A stretch of 64,000 nt of DNA from Clostridia bacterium. GTDB taxonomy: Bacteria; Bacillota; Clostridia; Oscillospirales; Acutalibacteraceae. The DNA is taken from positions 1 to 64,000 of the forward strand of contig JAFUPA010000055.1 in the NCBI GenBank assembly GCA_017481575.1, given 5' to 3'. A program made the position numbers and the translations under genes. The first letter of the stretch is position 1. Each line of letters starts with the position of its first letter. A model generated the notes under the pieces. It did no database searches. It saw only the letters and a list, made by a program, of their open reading frames with translations, and was not told the DNA's origin. Positions 50,215-58,474 of the stretch are shown here, in pieces.

Positions 50215-51177
50215 AAATTTTTATTAGTCTTTATTGGTGGACTTGGACTTTTTCTTTACGGAATGAAGCTTATGTCCGACTCGCTGGCAGGCTTTGCAGG
50301 TAATGAAATGAAAAACCGACTTCAAAAAGCAACCGATACACCTTTGAAAGGTGTTTTGTTGGGTGCAGGAGTTACGGGGATAATTCAAAGTTCAACTGCA
50401 ACCACGCTGATGTCAATGGGCCTAGTGAACGCAGGCACAATGAGCATTTATGAAGCCCTACCCGTAATTATGGGAGCAAATATAGGAACAACGGTTACGG
50501 GGCAATTGTTAAGCCTTGCAGATATATCAAAAGACGGGTTGTTGCTATCGGTTCTCAAGCCGTCGTTTTTTTCACCTTTTTGCATTTTAATCGGTGCTGT
50601 ACAATTGATTTTTTTCAAGAAAAAAGAAACACATCAGAATGCTGCTGTTTTTATAGGTCTCGGAATACTTTTTACAGGTATGCAAGAGATGGAAAACGGC
50701 TTGAAGCCGTTGTCTGAATCGCTCCAATTTCATAAGCTTTTTCTTGCTTTCAGAAACCCTCTTCTTGCAATACTTTTAGGGGCGGCAATAACAGCAATAC
50801 TTCAAAGCTCATCGCTTTCGGTAGGAATTCTGCAGTCGCTATCTGCAACCAATGCAATTTCATTTTCGGCGGCTGTGCCAATAATACTCGGTATGAACAT
50901 CGGTAAATGTCTGCCCGAGCTTGTAGCTTCGTTGAGCACAAATAAAAACACCAAAAGGACAATTTTCGCTGACCTTTTGGTGAATATAATCGGGGTTGCG
51001 GGAGTATTCATACTTGTCTATGGTACAAAACATATTTTCATTCTGCCGTTTTGGGATGATAATGCAACCAAAAGTATGATTGCAATGTTTCACACGGCAT
51101 TCAATGTTGTTTCTACTTTTGCTTTGTTGCCGTTCTATAAAAAGATAATTGCCGGTACAAATAAGATTATAAAATAG
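50206..51177 (+). CDS. Na/Pi-cotransporter family membrane protein, without a PhoU domain
   Basis: A 323-residue protein with about eight membrane helices and the duplicated QSS motif of the family (GVTGIIQSSTATTLMSMGL and AAITAILQSSSLSVGILQSL), which forms the sodium and phosphate sites. Many bacterial relatives carry a C-terminal PhoU domain that is missing here, so it is the transport core alone. Its exact substrate may be phosphate or another anion. The start codon and ribosome binding site are buried in a hairpin. It ends directly against the convergent next gene with no space. Confidence 0.85.
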   Translation: MPLKFLLVFIGGLGLFLYGMKLMSDSLAGFAGNEMKNRLQKATDTPLKGVLLGAGVTGIIQSSTATTLMSMGLVNAGTMSIYEALPVIMGANIGTTVTGQLLSLADISKDGLLLSVLKPSFFSPFCILIGAVQLIFFKKKETHQNAAVFIGLGILFTGMQEMENGLKPLSESLQFHKLFLAFRNPLLAILLGAAITAILQSSSLSVGILQSLSATNAISFSAAVPIILGMNIGKCLPELVASLSTNKNTKRTIFADLLVNIIGVAGVFILVYGTKHIFILPFWDDNATKSMIAMFHTAFNVVSTFALLPFYKKIIAGTNKIIK

Positions 51178-51861
51178 TTATCTTTGAATCTGTGTGCCAC
51201 TCAAATCTACAATATAGTTGTGCTTTAAAAGCATACCGTCAACGGTTAAAGTTTCAAAGCCGTCGGCGGTTATTTTTTTTATAAATTCCGCCACTTCACT
51301 TTCCCCTGTAACGAGGATAATATCTCCCGATGAAAAGTTTTCAGCGGTATCATCAGTTTTCCATTGAACAGGATAAAGACCGAGAGAAAAAATTGCATCA
51401 ACACAGTTTGCATCATAGCTGTTATTGTTAAAACGAACAAGGTCGGTATTTTTACCTGTAAGAAAAGAAAGTCGCTCTATCCTTGAGGCAATACGGTCGT
51501 TAATTTCTTTGCGTGTTTTTCCTCTGATATCATCTTCTAAAATCCCGACTGTGTGCCCGTGAGCCGTAATCTCCCTAACCTTTTGAGCGTACAATTCCTG
51601 AAACGCCTCACTTACAAAAAAGGTTGCTTTTGTTTCACCGAAAGCTTCAAGCAAGAAATCTACATTAGTGTTTTCATAAACATTTACACTAAGTGCTACT
51701 TTATTTTCTTCGATTTCGACACTTGTTATAGGTACCCGGTGAATTGCAGACATAACTGACTTGACACCGACAGAAGAGAAAACCGAAAGAGCAATTAAAC
51801 CTGCAAGAATAATGCTAAAAACCGGAATAATATTGCGTTTTTTTAACACAAGGAACTTCAA
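51178..51861 (-). CDS. Polysaccharide deacetylase-like protein with degenerate active site
   Basis: A 227-residue protein with an N-terminal membrane anchor (about 12-35) and an extracellular NodB-like fold of the PdaB group. In active enzymes motif 1 is TFDDG; here the strand reads VALSVNVYENTNVDFLLEAF. Motif 2 (H-S/T-x2-H) is reduced to AHGHTVGILEDD, and motif 3 (R.P.G) to VRFNNNSYDANC. It has lost the metal-binding aspartates and second histidine, so it is probably non-catalytic, perhaps a binding protein. TTG at 51861 has a GAGGTGG site; a GTG at 51870 is the alternative. Confidence 0.65.
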   Translation of the reverse strand: MKFLVLKKRNIIPVFSIILAGLIALSVFSSVGVKSVMSAIHRVPITSVEIEENKVALSVNVYENTNVDFLLEAFGETKATFFVSEAFQELYAQKVREITAHGHTVGILEDDIRGKTRKEINDRIASRIERLSFLTGKNTDLVRFNNNSYDANCVDAIFSLGLYPVQWKTDDTAENFSSGDIILVTGESEVAEFIKKITADGFETLTVDGMLLKHNYIVDLSGTQIQR

Positions 51862-51918
51862 ATGCACCACCTCGGTGAATTATATGACAAAACAAATTGG
51901 TAAATTCTAAATTTGCTA

Positions 51919-51947
51919 TTGTATTTTTGACAATTTATATGTATAAT
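51919..51947 (+). promoter_or_regulatory. Promoter of the NUDIX gene
   Basis: TTGTAT and TATAAT are 17 bp apart, followed by a structured leader of about 85 nt. Confidence 0.6.
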
Positions 51948-51964
51948 ACTATGGTAAAAAGTAT

Positions 51965-52030
51965 GCAGACGGACAAGGCAATGTATTTTGTTCACTTACC
52001 GTCTGCGGTAAATCCGCACATACGGTGCGG
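51965..52030 (+). promoter_or_regulatory. Structured 5' leader of the NUDIX gene
   Basis: GCAGACGG (51965-51972) can pair with CCGTCTGC (51999-52006), and CCGCAC (52014-52019) with GTGCGG (52025-52030) just before the ribosome binding site. A competing stem, GCGG (52005-52008) with CCGC (52014-52017), uses the same bases. The mutually exclusive stems suggest a regulatory switch or simply a stable leader. Confidence 0.4.
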
Positions 52031-52040
52031 TGGAGGAGTT

Positions 52041-52787
52041 ATGAACATGCTTGGAAAATATGTTCGCATTAAGGTAACTCATCCAATCCATTCTTACAGC
52101 AATGAGCAAGGCTTTACTTATGAACTCAACTACGGTGAGGTTGAGGGAGCAAAGCAGTACACCGCTCCCGTGAAGGGTGCGTTTATTATGGGTATTAACC
52201 ACCCTGTACGTAGCTTTGACGGCAGAGTAATCGGAATTGTACATTACACAGACTGCAACGAAATTGATTGGATTGTGGCACCCAAAAGCACAAGATTTAT
52301 TAACATTGACATTATCAGCGCAATTGACTTTGCGGTTAAAGACCGTGAGCATACCATTGATTGCCTTTACGAGCGTTCCTGCGGTGCTGTTGTTTACCGC
52401 AATATCGGCGGAATGATAAGATTTTTGCTTATCAAAAACCGCAGAAGTGCACACTGGGGCTTCCCAAAGGGGCACGTCGAATTCGGCGAAACCGATCACC
52501 AGACCGCATACCGAGAGGTACTTGAAGAAACGGGTATACATATAAACATTCATCCCGACTTTATAACAAAAAGTCAGTACACCATTCAGGGTAAGGTTGA
52601 GAAGAATGTTACAATTTACCTCGCTTCTACCAACGACACACAGACGATAATCCAGAAAGAAGAAATTGAGGATTACATCTGGCTCGGTTATGACAAGGCT
52701 TTGACAAAGCTTCGCTTTGAAAATGATAAATCAATATTGTTAAAAGCGTATAATTACTTGGTTAAAAATAAAATAATAACGGAGTAA
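52041..52787 (+). CDS. NUDIX hydrolase with an N-terminal conserved extension
   Basis: A 248-residue protein. The N-terminal half (about 1-110) includes MLGKYVRIKVTHPIHSYSNEQGFTYELNYG and DWIVAPKSTRFINIDI, which resembles the inorganic-pyrophosphatase-like region found beside NUDIX domains in Clostridia. The C-terminal half is a NUDIX domain with the Nudix box GHVEFGETDHQTAYREVLEETG, which hydrolyses nucleoside diphosphate derivatives (diadenosine polyphosphates are common substrates of this type). The start at 52041 has GGAGGAG; frames further upstream do not. It heads a three-gene run with COG2426 and GtrA. Confidence 0.82.
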   Translation: MNMLGKYVRIKVTHPIHSYSNEQGFTYELNYGEVEGAKQYTAPVKGAFIMGINHPVRSFDGRVIGIVHYTDCNEIDWIVAPKSTRFINIDIISAIDFAVKDREHTIDCLYERSCGAVVYRNIGGMIRFLLIKNRRSAHWGFPKGHVEFGETDHQTAYREVLEETGIHINIHPDFITKSQYTIQGKVEKNVTIYLASTNDTQTIIQKEEIEDYIWLGYDKALTKLRFENDKSILLKAYNYLVKNKIITE

Positions 52788-52791
52788 AATT

Positions 52792-53286
52792 ATGGAACAA
52801 ATAATTGAGAGTATGGTCGACCTCTTTGGCACCAAAATCCCCAATGAGCTTACGGTTTTTGTAATTTCACTTTTCCCAGTTCTTGAGCTTAGAGGCGGTC
52901 TTATCGCCGCACGTTTACTTGAAATGGATGCTTTAAAAGCGTTTTTTTACTGTTTTTTAGGAAATATGGTTCCGATTCCGTTTATACTTCTTTTCATCCG
53001 AAAGATTTTTGACTGGATGAGAAAGTGGAAGTATATGGGTAAGATAATTGTTAAAATGGAGAAAAAGGCTGAAAAGCACCGTCCTACGATTGAAAAATAC
53101 GGTATATGGGGACTGTTCATACTTGTTGCCATTCCCCTGCCCGGCACAGGCGGTTGGACAGGCGCTCTGGTTGCCGCAGTTATGGATTTACGCATGAGAC
53201 GAGCATTGCCTGCTATCGCATTAGGCGTTTTTGCTGCAGGACTTATCGTTGGCGGAATTTCCTTCGGTCTTTTTGCAAACGTATAA
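52792..53286 (+). CDS. COG2426 small membrane protein (small multidrug export-like)
   Basis: A 164-residue membrane protein with VISLFPVLELRGGLIAARLL near the N-terminus and the conserved LFILVAIPLPGTGGWTGALVAAVMDLRMRRALPAI near residues 105-140, typical of COG2426. The family is annotated as small multidrug export protein, but a transport role is not well established and it is distantly related to DedA proteins. It follows the NUDIX gene by 4 bp and is followed by GtrA. Confidence 0.82.
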   Translation: MEQIIESMVDLFGTKIPNELTVFVISLFPVLELRGGLIAARLLEMDALKAFFYCFLGNMVPIPFILLFIRKIFDWMRKWKYMGKIIVKMEKKAEKHRPTIEKYGIWGLFILVAIPLPGTGGWTGALVAAVMDLRMRRALPAIALGVFAAGLIVGGISFGLFANV

Positions 53287-53290
53287 AATT

Positions 53291-53806
53291 ATGAAACAGA
53301 CAAAAACAGGAATTCAGTTTATCCTCTTTTTCACCGTCGGTTCCGTTAATTTTTTCTTAAGACAGATAACCTTTACTGTTTTGTCCGCATTCGGACTAAA
53401 TGTGATGTTTTGCAACTTTGTTGCTTTTACAGTAAGTGTCATAGGTTCTTACCTCATAAACGGAAATGTAATTTTTAAAAAGCAGGAAAACGAAAACAGA
53501 GTATGGTGGAAGGTCTTTTTAAAACTGTATTTTGTATATGCAGGCACAGGACTTGTGCTGTCCGGAATACTTATTTGGTTCTTTCTTAATGTTGTAAAGC
53601 TCTCGCAGTTTATGCCGGCTTGTTTTGACGCATTGAACCTGACACAGTTTGTACCTGACATTGAAGCAAGCCTTATTGCCAAAGGAAACACTACCCCACC
53701 CTATGAATGGGTAGCAAAGCCCGTAGCATCGGTTATAACAGTTTTGATTATTACACCGCTTAATTTTATTGTGAATAAATATTGGGCATATAAGCCACAA
53801 AAATAA
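53291..53806 (+). CDS. GtrA family membrane protein
   Basis: A 171-residue protein with four membrane helices and the GtrA pattern (QFILFFTVGSVNFFLRQITFTVLSAFGLNVMFCNF, ending NFIVNKYWAYK). GtrA-like proteins are thought to flip polyprenyl-linked sugars for cell-surface glycan modification. No partner glycosyltransferase is adjacent. It begins 4 bp after the COG2426 gene, with no clear ribosome binding site, so it is probably translated by coupling. A strong terminator follows. Confidence 0.82.
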   Translation: MKQTKTGIQFILFFTVGSVNFFLRQITFTVLSAFGLNVMFCNFVAFTVSVIGSYLINGNVIFKKQENENRVWWKVFLKLYFVYAGTGLVLSGILIWFFLNVVKLSQFMPACFDALNLTQFVPDIEASLIAKGNTTPPYEWVAKPVASVITVLIITPLNFIVNKYWAYKPQK

Positions 53807-53834
53807 CGAGGACGAAAACGTCCTCGTTATTTTT
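53803..53834. terminator. Bidirectional terminator between gtrA-like and sanA-like genes
   Basis: ATAACGAGGACG-AAAA-CGTCCTCGTTAT is a perfect 12-bp stem with A-rich and T-rich flanks. It ends both convergent units and slightly overlaps the stop codons. Confidence 0.9.
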
Positions 53835-54597
53835 ATAATATCCACTCATAAAGAATTCCGAAAAGTTCACGAACATAATAGGTTGGTAAAACCCATATTT
53901 CAGTAACCCCCGAAACAGCCGAACTTTCAAGTCCCAAGGATTTTGCAATCTGCTTTGCACGGTACTCGTGAAATTCATTTGTTGCAATCGCAATCTGCGG
54001 ATTTAAGTTTTCACGCTCAATAATTTCTTTTGAAAACAACAGATTTTCACGTGTGGAGGTTGACTTATCCTCCTTGTAAAGTCTGTCGGGAGAAATACCG
54101 TTTGACACAAGGTAGCGGTACATACATTCAGCTTCGGAAATATCCTCATCTTCACCCTGACCACCTGAAAGAATACAGGCGGATTCGGGATTTTCTTCAA
54201 GATATTTCATTGCCGCATTAAGACGGGCAACCATCATTCTGCTTGGTCTTTCGCCGTAAACACGACAACCGAGAACAACAACGGTTGATGAAGAGCCAGG
54301 CTTGTTGACAGCCGCACCGACCATTAAGACAGTTTCAACAGCAGTTAAGGCTATGACCACAGCCAAGCACACGCAAATAAAGCTTAAAAACGCTTTACCC
54401 GCTTTTTTGCTCCACAAGTTTTTCAAAAATTTTAAAACCTTGTCGAAAAAAAACACACAAAGAAATGCGAGCACAAAAACGGCAATTCCTGCAAGATTTC
54501 CTATATTAACAATACCGCTGAAAACTATCGGTATTACAAACCATACGGTAAAAAATGCAGTTATAAAAAGTAATACCTTTCGTAATTTTTCATTCAT
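53833..54597 (-). CDS. SanA/YdcF (DUF218) family membrane protein
   Basis: A 254-residue protein with three N-terminal membrane helices (about 8-100) and a DUF218 domain: VVVLGCRVYGERPSRMMVARLNAAMKYL, LSGGQGEDEDISEA, STSTRENL and IATNEFHEYRAKQIAKSLGL. SanA/ElyC-type proteins affect envelope integrity and lipid-carrier metabolism, but no reaction is firmly assigned. It is the last gene of the radical SAM operon, 20 bp after the third radical SAM gene. The ATG at 54597 fits an AAAGGGA site 9 bp upstream; an ATG at 54606 sits too close. Confidence 0.85.
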   Translation of the reverse strand: MNEKLRKVLLFITAFFTVWFVIPIVFSGIVNIGNLAGIAVFVLAFLCVFFFDKVLKFLKNLWSKKAGKAFLSFICVCLAVVIALTAVETVLMVGAAVNKPGSSSTVVVLGCRVYGERPSRMMVARLNAAMKYLEENPESACILSGGQGEDEDISEAECMYRYLVSNGISPDRLYKEDKSTSTRENLLFSKEIIERENLNPQIAIATNEFHEYRAKQIAKSLGLESSAVSGVTEIWVLPTYYVRELFGILYEWIL

Positions 54598-54617
54598 TTT
54601 TCTCATTCCCTTTAGTT

Positions 54618-56531
54618 TTAGTCTGACAAAGTATAAAGCTCTTTGTCGGAAGTATATAGCGTAGCGCCCTTTCGTCTGCCAAACCAGACGATATTTTTGG
54701 CAAAGGAGTACCAATCCTCAAAAAGTCGGTTCTCCTTAAATTCGACCGTTACAGGCAATTTTTGAAGCGGCGAATACGAGCCTGAATAAATATCGTCAAA
54801 ATACTTTGTAAAATTATGTTTTAAAGTCAGTTTTTCACCCGTTTTGTTCGGGCGGCGAAGAACTGACTTCTGATATTTTTTGAGCTCATCAAAAACGCTT
54901 TCTTCAATATTTAAAGATTTCAAAAACGGAGTGATTTCCTTTTCAAATGTTTCGTAGTTGTACATACATTCAAGGAACATACCCTCTTCGAAGAACCATA
55001 CAATGTTTCCGAAAACAGGATTGTGATAATTCCAATCGCCCTCAAGTGAGTGTGTCAGTTTTTCGGCATAGCGTGCAAGCACTTTTCCGAAAACTGTTTC
55101 TGGATTGTTAAGTACAAATTCAAAAAGTTTATTATAAAACTCACGGTAGCTGATACCCTTTTCGTAATTAGCATAAATTGCAAAGCAACGGAGAAGACCG
55201 AGGGAGTGGAAACATTGAAGAGTGACAGAAAAGAGGTTTGATTTAACCCACATTTCCTTGCTCATTGTTGCTGTCTCCATTACGATTTCGGAATATTCCG
55301 AAATTTCTTCTTCAACCTCTGCACTATGAATATGGTTAAACTTAACTTTTTTTGATTTAATGCCGTACTTTTCAATGTACTCCTTACTGCCCATTATAGA
55401 GTTCGGCAGTATCTCGCAATGGTACACGCTGACGGAATTGTGCTGACCTGCCTCCAGAAGCTTGCAAAGACCGTCACAAAAGCTTTCATAAGTTTCGCCC
55501 GGGAGACCAAGTATAAGCTCGGAATAGGTCGGGATTTTTGCATGATTATATTTCTTAACTATGTCAGAAAAATGTTCGACAGTCAGGTTTTTTCGGTTAA
55601 CATTTTCGAGCGCATCATCGGAGAGGCTCTGATAAGCCATTGTTGCACCCTTGTCCATATGGTATTCATTAAACTTTGAGCAAATTTCAAAGACATTGTC
55701 GTCATTTTCTTTTGCGTAACAAGGGCGAAAAACATCGGGATATCCCGTTGACTTTTTAAGCTCGATGCAATAATCGGCAATTTCGATATCACGTTTGAAC
55801 ATACCGAAATTTGCATCGGCGCAGAAGCAATATTCAATCTTGCGGTCGGAGAGCCATTTGAGCTCTGCTTTTATCTTTTCCATAGGAAAAAAGCGAACCT
55901 TGCTCTTTGCACTCCAGTCGCAATATGCACATTTATATGGGCAACCTCGGTTTGTTTCTATAACTGAAAGAAGTTCAACAGTTTCGCTGTCCGCAATCGG
56001 GTCAAAAAGACCTGTAAGATACGGTGACGGGTAATTGGAAATATCAGGACAAGCATTTCTCGGAGTACAGATTGCTTTGTCGCTGTTTCGATAAGCAATA
56101 TTGTTAACCGAAGATAAATCTATCCCCTCGGCAAGTGCCATAAGCAAATTGTAAAACGGCTCCTCCCCCTCGCCAAAAATAAGATAGTCTATCCAGTCGC
56201 ACTCGCTGAGCAGCTCTGTGCTGTCATTTCTGACGCTGTGTCCACCATAAATAATTACACAATCGGGGTAAAGGATTTTTATCTTTTTTGAAAGAGCCTT
56301 ATTGAACTCTACATTCCAAGCATAGTTGGAAAACGCAACCACAGACGGCTCTGACATTTTTGAGATAATATCATCAATTTTTTCACGCTTATAGAAAAAA
56401 CCGCCGAGCTCGTAGTTTGCATTAAAATCCGCAAACTGTAGCGAATATGCCGCAAGACAGCCTGTTGCATAAGGAAGATAAACAGACTTGTCAAATGCAA
56501 AGCCTGCCTGTACAAAATAAACCTTTTTCAC
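54618..56531 (-). CDS. B12-binding-type radical SAM protein (third of three)
   Basis: At 637 residues this has a Rossmann-like cobalamin-binding-type N-terminal domain (about 1-150, VVAFSNYAWNVEFNKAL, IIYGGHSVRN, FGEGEEPFY), then a radical SAM barrel with the [4Fe-4S] cysteines 197, 201 and 204 in RGCPYKCAYCDW, and a C-terminal region of about 250 residues of unknown type ending near VWFGRRKGATLY. The typical DxHxxG ligand is absent, so cobalamin binding is uncertain. The start is GTG with an AAGGAGA site. It is paralogous to the two genes before it. Substrate and product are unknown. Confidence 0.85.
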   Translation of the reverse strand: MKKVYFVQAGFAFDKSVYLPYATGCLAAYSLQFADFNANYELGGFFYKREKIDDIISKMSEPSVVAFSNYAWNVEFNKALSKKIKILYPDCVIIYGGHSVRNDSTELLSECDWIDYLIFGEGEEPFYNLLMALAEGIDLSSVNNIAYRNSDKAICTPRNACPDISNYPSPYLTGLFDPIADSETVELLSVIETNRGCPYKCAYCDWSAKSKVRFFPMEKIKAELKWLSDRKIEYCFCADANFGMFKRDIEIADYCIELKKSTGYPDVFRPCYAKENDDNVFEICSKFNEYHMDKGATMAYQSLSDDALENVNRKNLTVEHFSDIVKKYNHAKIPTYSELILGLPGETYESFCDGLCKLLEAGQHNSVSVYHCEILPNSIMGSKEYIEKYGIKSKKVKFNHIHSAEVEEEISEYSEIVMETATMSKEMWVKSNLFSVTLQCFHSLGLLRCFAIYANYEKGISYREFYNKLFEFVLNNPETVFGKVLARYAEKLTHSLEGDWNYHNPVFGNIVWFFEEGMFLECMYNYETFEKEITPFLKSLNIEESVFDELKKYQKSVLRRPNKTGEKLTLKHNFTKYFDDIYSGSYSPLQKLPVTVEFKENRLFEDWYSFAKNIVWFGRRKGATLYTSDKELYTLSD

Positions 56532-56545
56532 GGCACATTCTCCTT

Positions 56546-58474
56546 TCAGTAAGTTACTTTTAAATTGTTTCTCTTTGCCGAGTAAACAGGGGCATCATCA
56601 CGTCTGCCGTACCAGACATATTCCTTTGCGTACTCGTCAATGGTGGTAACGGGATTTTCCTCTGTTACAGTTACGGTGTTCTTTCTCTTTATAAGTTCTG
56701 CATGCTTGTTGTTAAGAACGGCATCAAAATATGCCTCAAAATCATAATTAAGTTCAATATCCATTCGGGTCATATTCATCTTTTTAATTATGCCACGCTG
56801 GTATTTAATGAGGTCAGACATTATATCTTCGTCTGCATCGAAAGAGGCAACATAGTTTTTAATATCTAAATAAAATCGGTCGGGATTTACCGCACCTTTC
56901 ATAAACAGATACTCATCAAAGCCCCATGTTGTTTTGCCGAAGCCCTCAAAAACACTTTTGAATGAATCTCTGCCGTCAATAACTGCATCCACAAAGTCTG
57001 CACATTCACGGTAAAGCTCGCCGCAGAGCGTTTCGGGATTTTCCTTGCTCCAATTTATAAGCCCCTCATAAAACTGCTTGTAACCTATCCCCTTTTCGTT
57101 ACAGAGATAAATTGCAATCATCATTGTAAGGCACATAGTATGAAGACCTTGCGCATAAAGAGCGAAGATATAAGAGCGTTTCCAATCATCAAGCGTCATT
57201 GAATAGGTTGAAATAATATTGTCGCTGAATTCTTTGATTGAGTTGGAGTCAACCGCAGAATGGTGCTGTCGGAATTCAGTACGACAGACCTTGATTTGGT
57301 AGTTTTCAACACTTTCTTTACTGCCAAGCTGTGAGTTAGGTAAAAGCTCGCACGGATAAACTATAACACTCTTATGCTGACCGCACTTAAACAGAGTTTC
57401 TATACCCTCTGAAAAGCTCTCGTAGGTTTCACCGGGGAGACCGAGAATGAGCTCGGAATAAGCCATGATACCTCTGTTTGTGTACATCTGCATAAGATTT
57501 TTAAAATGCTCGAGGCTCATATTTGTTCTTCCGATATTCTTTAAAGCCTCGGGGGACATAGTCTGAAAAGAAAGTGTCGGTGACTTACCGAGACCTTCAT
57601 CAAACATTTTACAGCTTAATTTAAAAACGAATTCATCTCTATTCTTAGTGAAATTCGTTTTAAATTTCTCTGGATAGCCTGTCTTACGCTTTGACTCAAT
57701 CATAAGGTCAGTTATTTCCTCGTCACGGTCAAAAAGTCCGAAATTAGCGTCACTGCAATAGATGTACTCAATCTTATTCTTTGCCATCCACTCGATTTCG
57801 GCTTTAAGTCTTTCCATAGGGAACATACGAACCCTTGATTTGAGAACACCCCAGTCACAGTAAGCACATCGATTGGGACAGCCTCTGTTCGTTTCCCATA
57901 TAACGGAATACTTGATGCTTGTATCTTTTAAAATCTCGTCAAAATAACCCTCAAGATAAGGCGACGGGAAATCTGAAATATCACAAACAGGTGCATTTTC
58001 GGTAGTAACTATTTTTGTGCCTTCTCTGAAAGAGAGGCTCGGTACATTTTTGAGTTCCGCACCTTCACACAGAGCAAGTAAAAGAGCCTTTGTCGGCACC
58101 TCACCCTCGCCGTGTGTAAGGAAATCGATGTACGGATATTCTTTCATTTCTTTAGCATCGGGTGAAATGCTGTGACCGCCCATCACAATAAGGCAATCAG
58201 GATATTTTTCTTTAATTTTACGGGCAAGAGCTTTGTTGAACTCCATGCTCCAGACATAGCACGAAAGCCCGACAAAATAAGGCTCGTCCATACCGTCAAC
58301 AATCGTGTCAACATCATCACGCATAAAAATAAATTTCTTTAAACAATACTCATTCTTTATACGCTCGTCCGCCCACGCATAAGCAGCTATTGTGCCAATG
58401 GAATAAGGGAGATATGCTGACCTTACGCCTGAACCAAAAACTGAATTTGTCTGTACAAAATAGACGTTTTTCAA
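56546..58474 (-). CDS. B12-binding-type radical SAM protein (second of three)
   Basis: A 642-residue paralogue of its neighbours: N-terminal B12-binding-type domain with a YLPYSIG opening, VGLSCYVWSMEFNKAL, IVMGGHSISP and THGEGEVP, then the radical SAM motif at C199, C203 and C206 (RGCPNRCAYCDWG), LILGLPGETYESF and PCELLPNSQLGSKE, and the C-terminal VWYGRRDDAPVY. It starts with TTG inside the end of the first gene (4-bp overlap), so translation is coupled. The precise chemistry is unknown; methylation or another radical step on a shared substrate is possible. Confidence 0.85.
   Translation of the reverse strand: MKNVYFVQTNSVFGSGVRSAYLPYSIGTIAAYAWADERIKNEYCLKKFIFMRDDVDTIVDGMDEPYFVGLSCYVWSMEFNKALARKIKEKYPDCLIVMGGHSISPDAKEMKEYPYIDFLTHGEGEVPTKALLLALCEGAELKNVPSLSFREGTKIVTTENAPVCDISDFPSPYLEGYFDEILKDTSIKYSVIWETNRGCPNRCAYCDWGVLKSRVRMFPMERLKAEIEWMAKNKIEYIYCSDANFGLFDRDEEITDLMIESKRKTGYPEKFKTNFTKNRDEFVFKLSCKMFDEGLGKSPTLSFQTMSPEALKNIGRTNMSLEHFKNLMQMYTNRGIMAYSELILGLPGETYESFSEGIETLFKCGQHKSVIVYPCELLPNSQLGSKESVENYQIKVCRTEFRQHHSAVDSNSIKEFSDNIISTYSMTLDDWKRSYIFALYAQGLHTMCLTMMIAIYLCNEKGIGYKQFYEGLINWSKENPETLCGELYRECADFVDAVIDGRDSFKSVFEGFGKTTWGFDEYLFMKGAVNPDRFYLDIKNYVASFDADEDIMSDLIKYQRGIIKKMNMTRMDIELNYDFEAYFDAVLNNKHAELIKRKNTVTVTEENPVTTIDEYAKEYVWYGRRDDAPVYSAKRNNLKVTY

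Noticed and set aside
51897..52040. Longer N-terminus for the NUDIX protein
   Set aside because: The extra 48 codons cover the promoter and structured leader; the ATG at 52041 has a near-perfect ribosome binding site.
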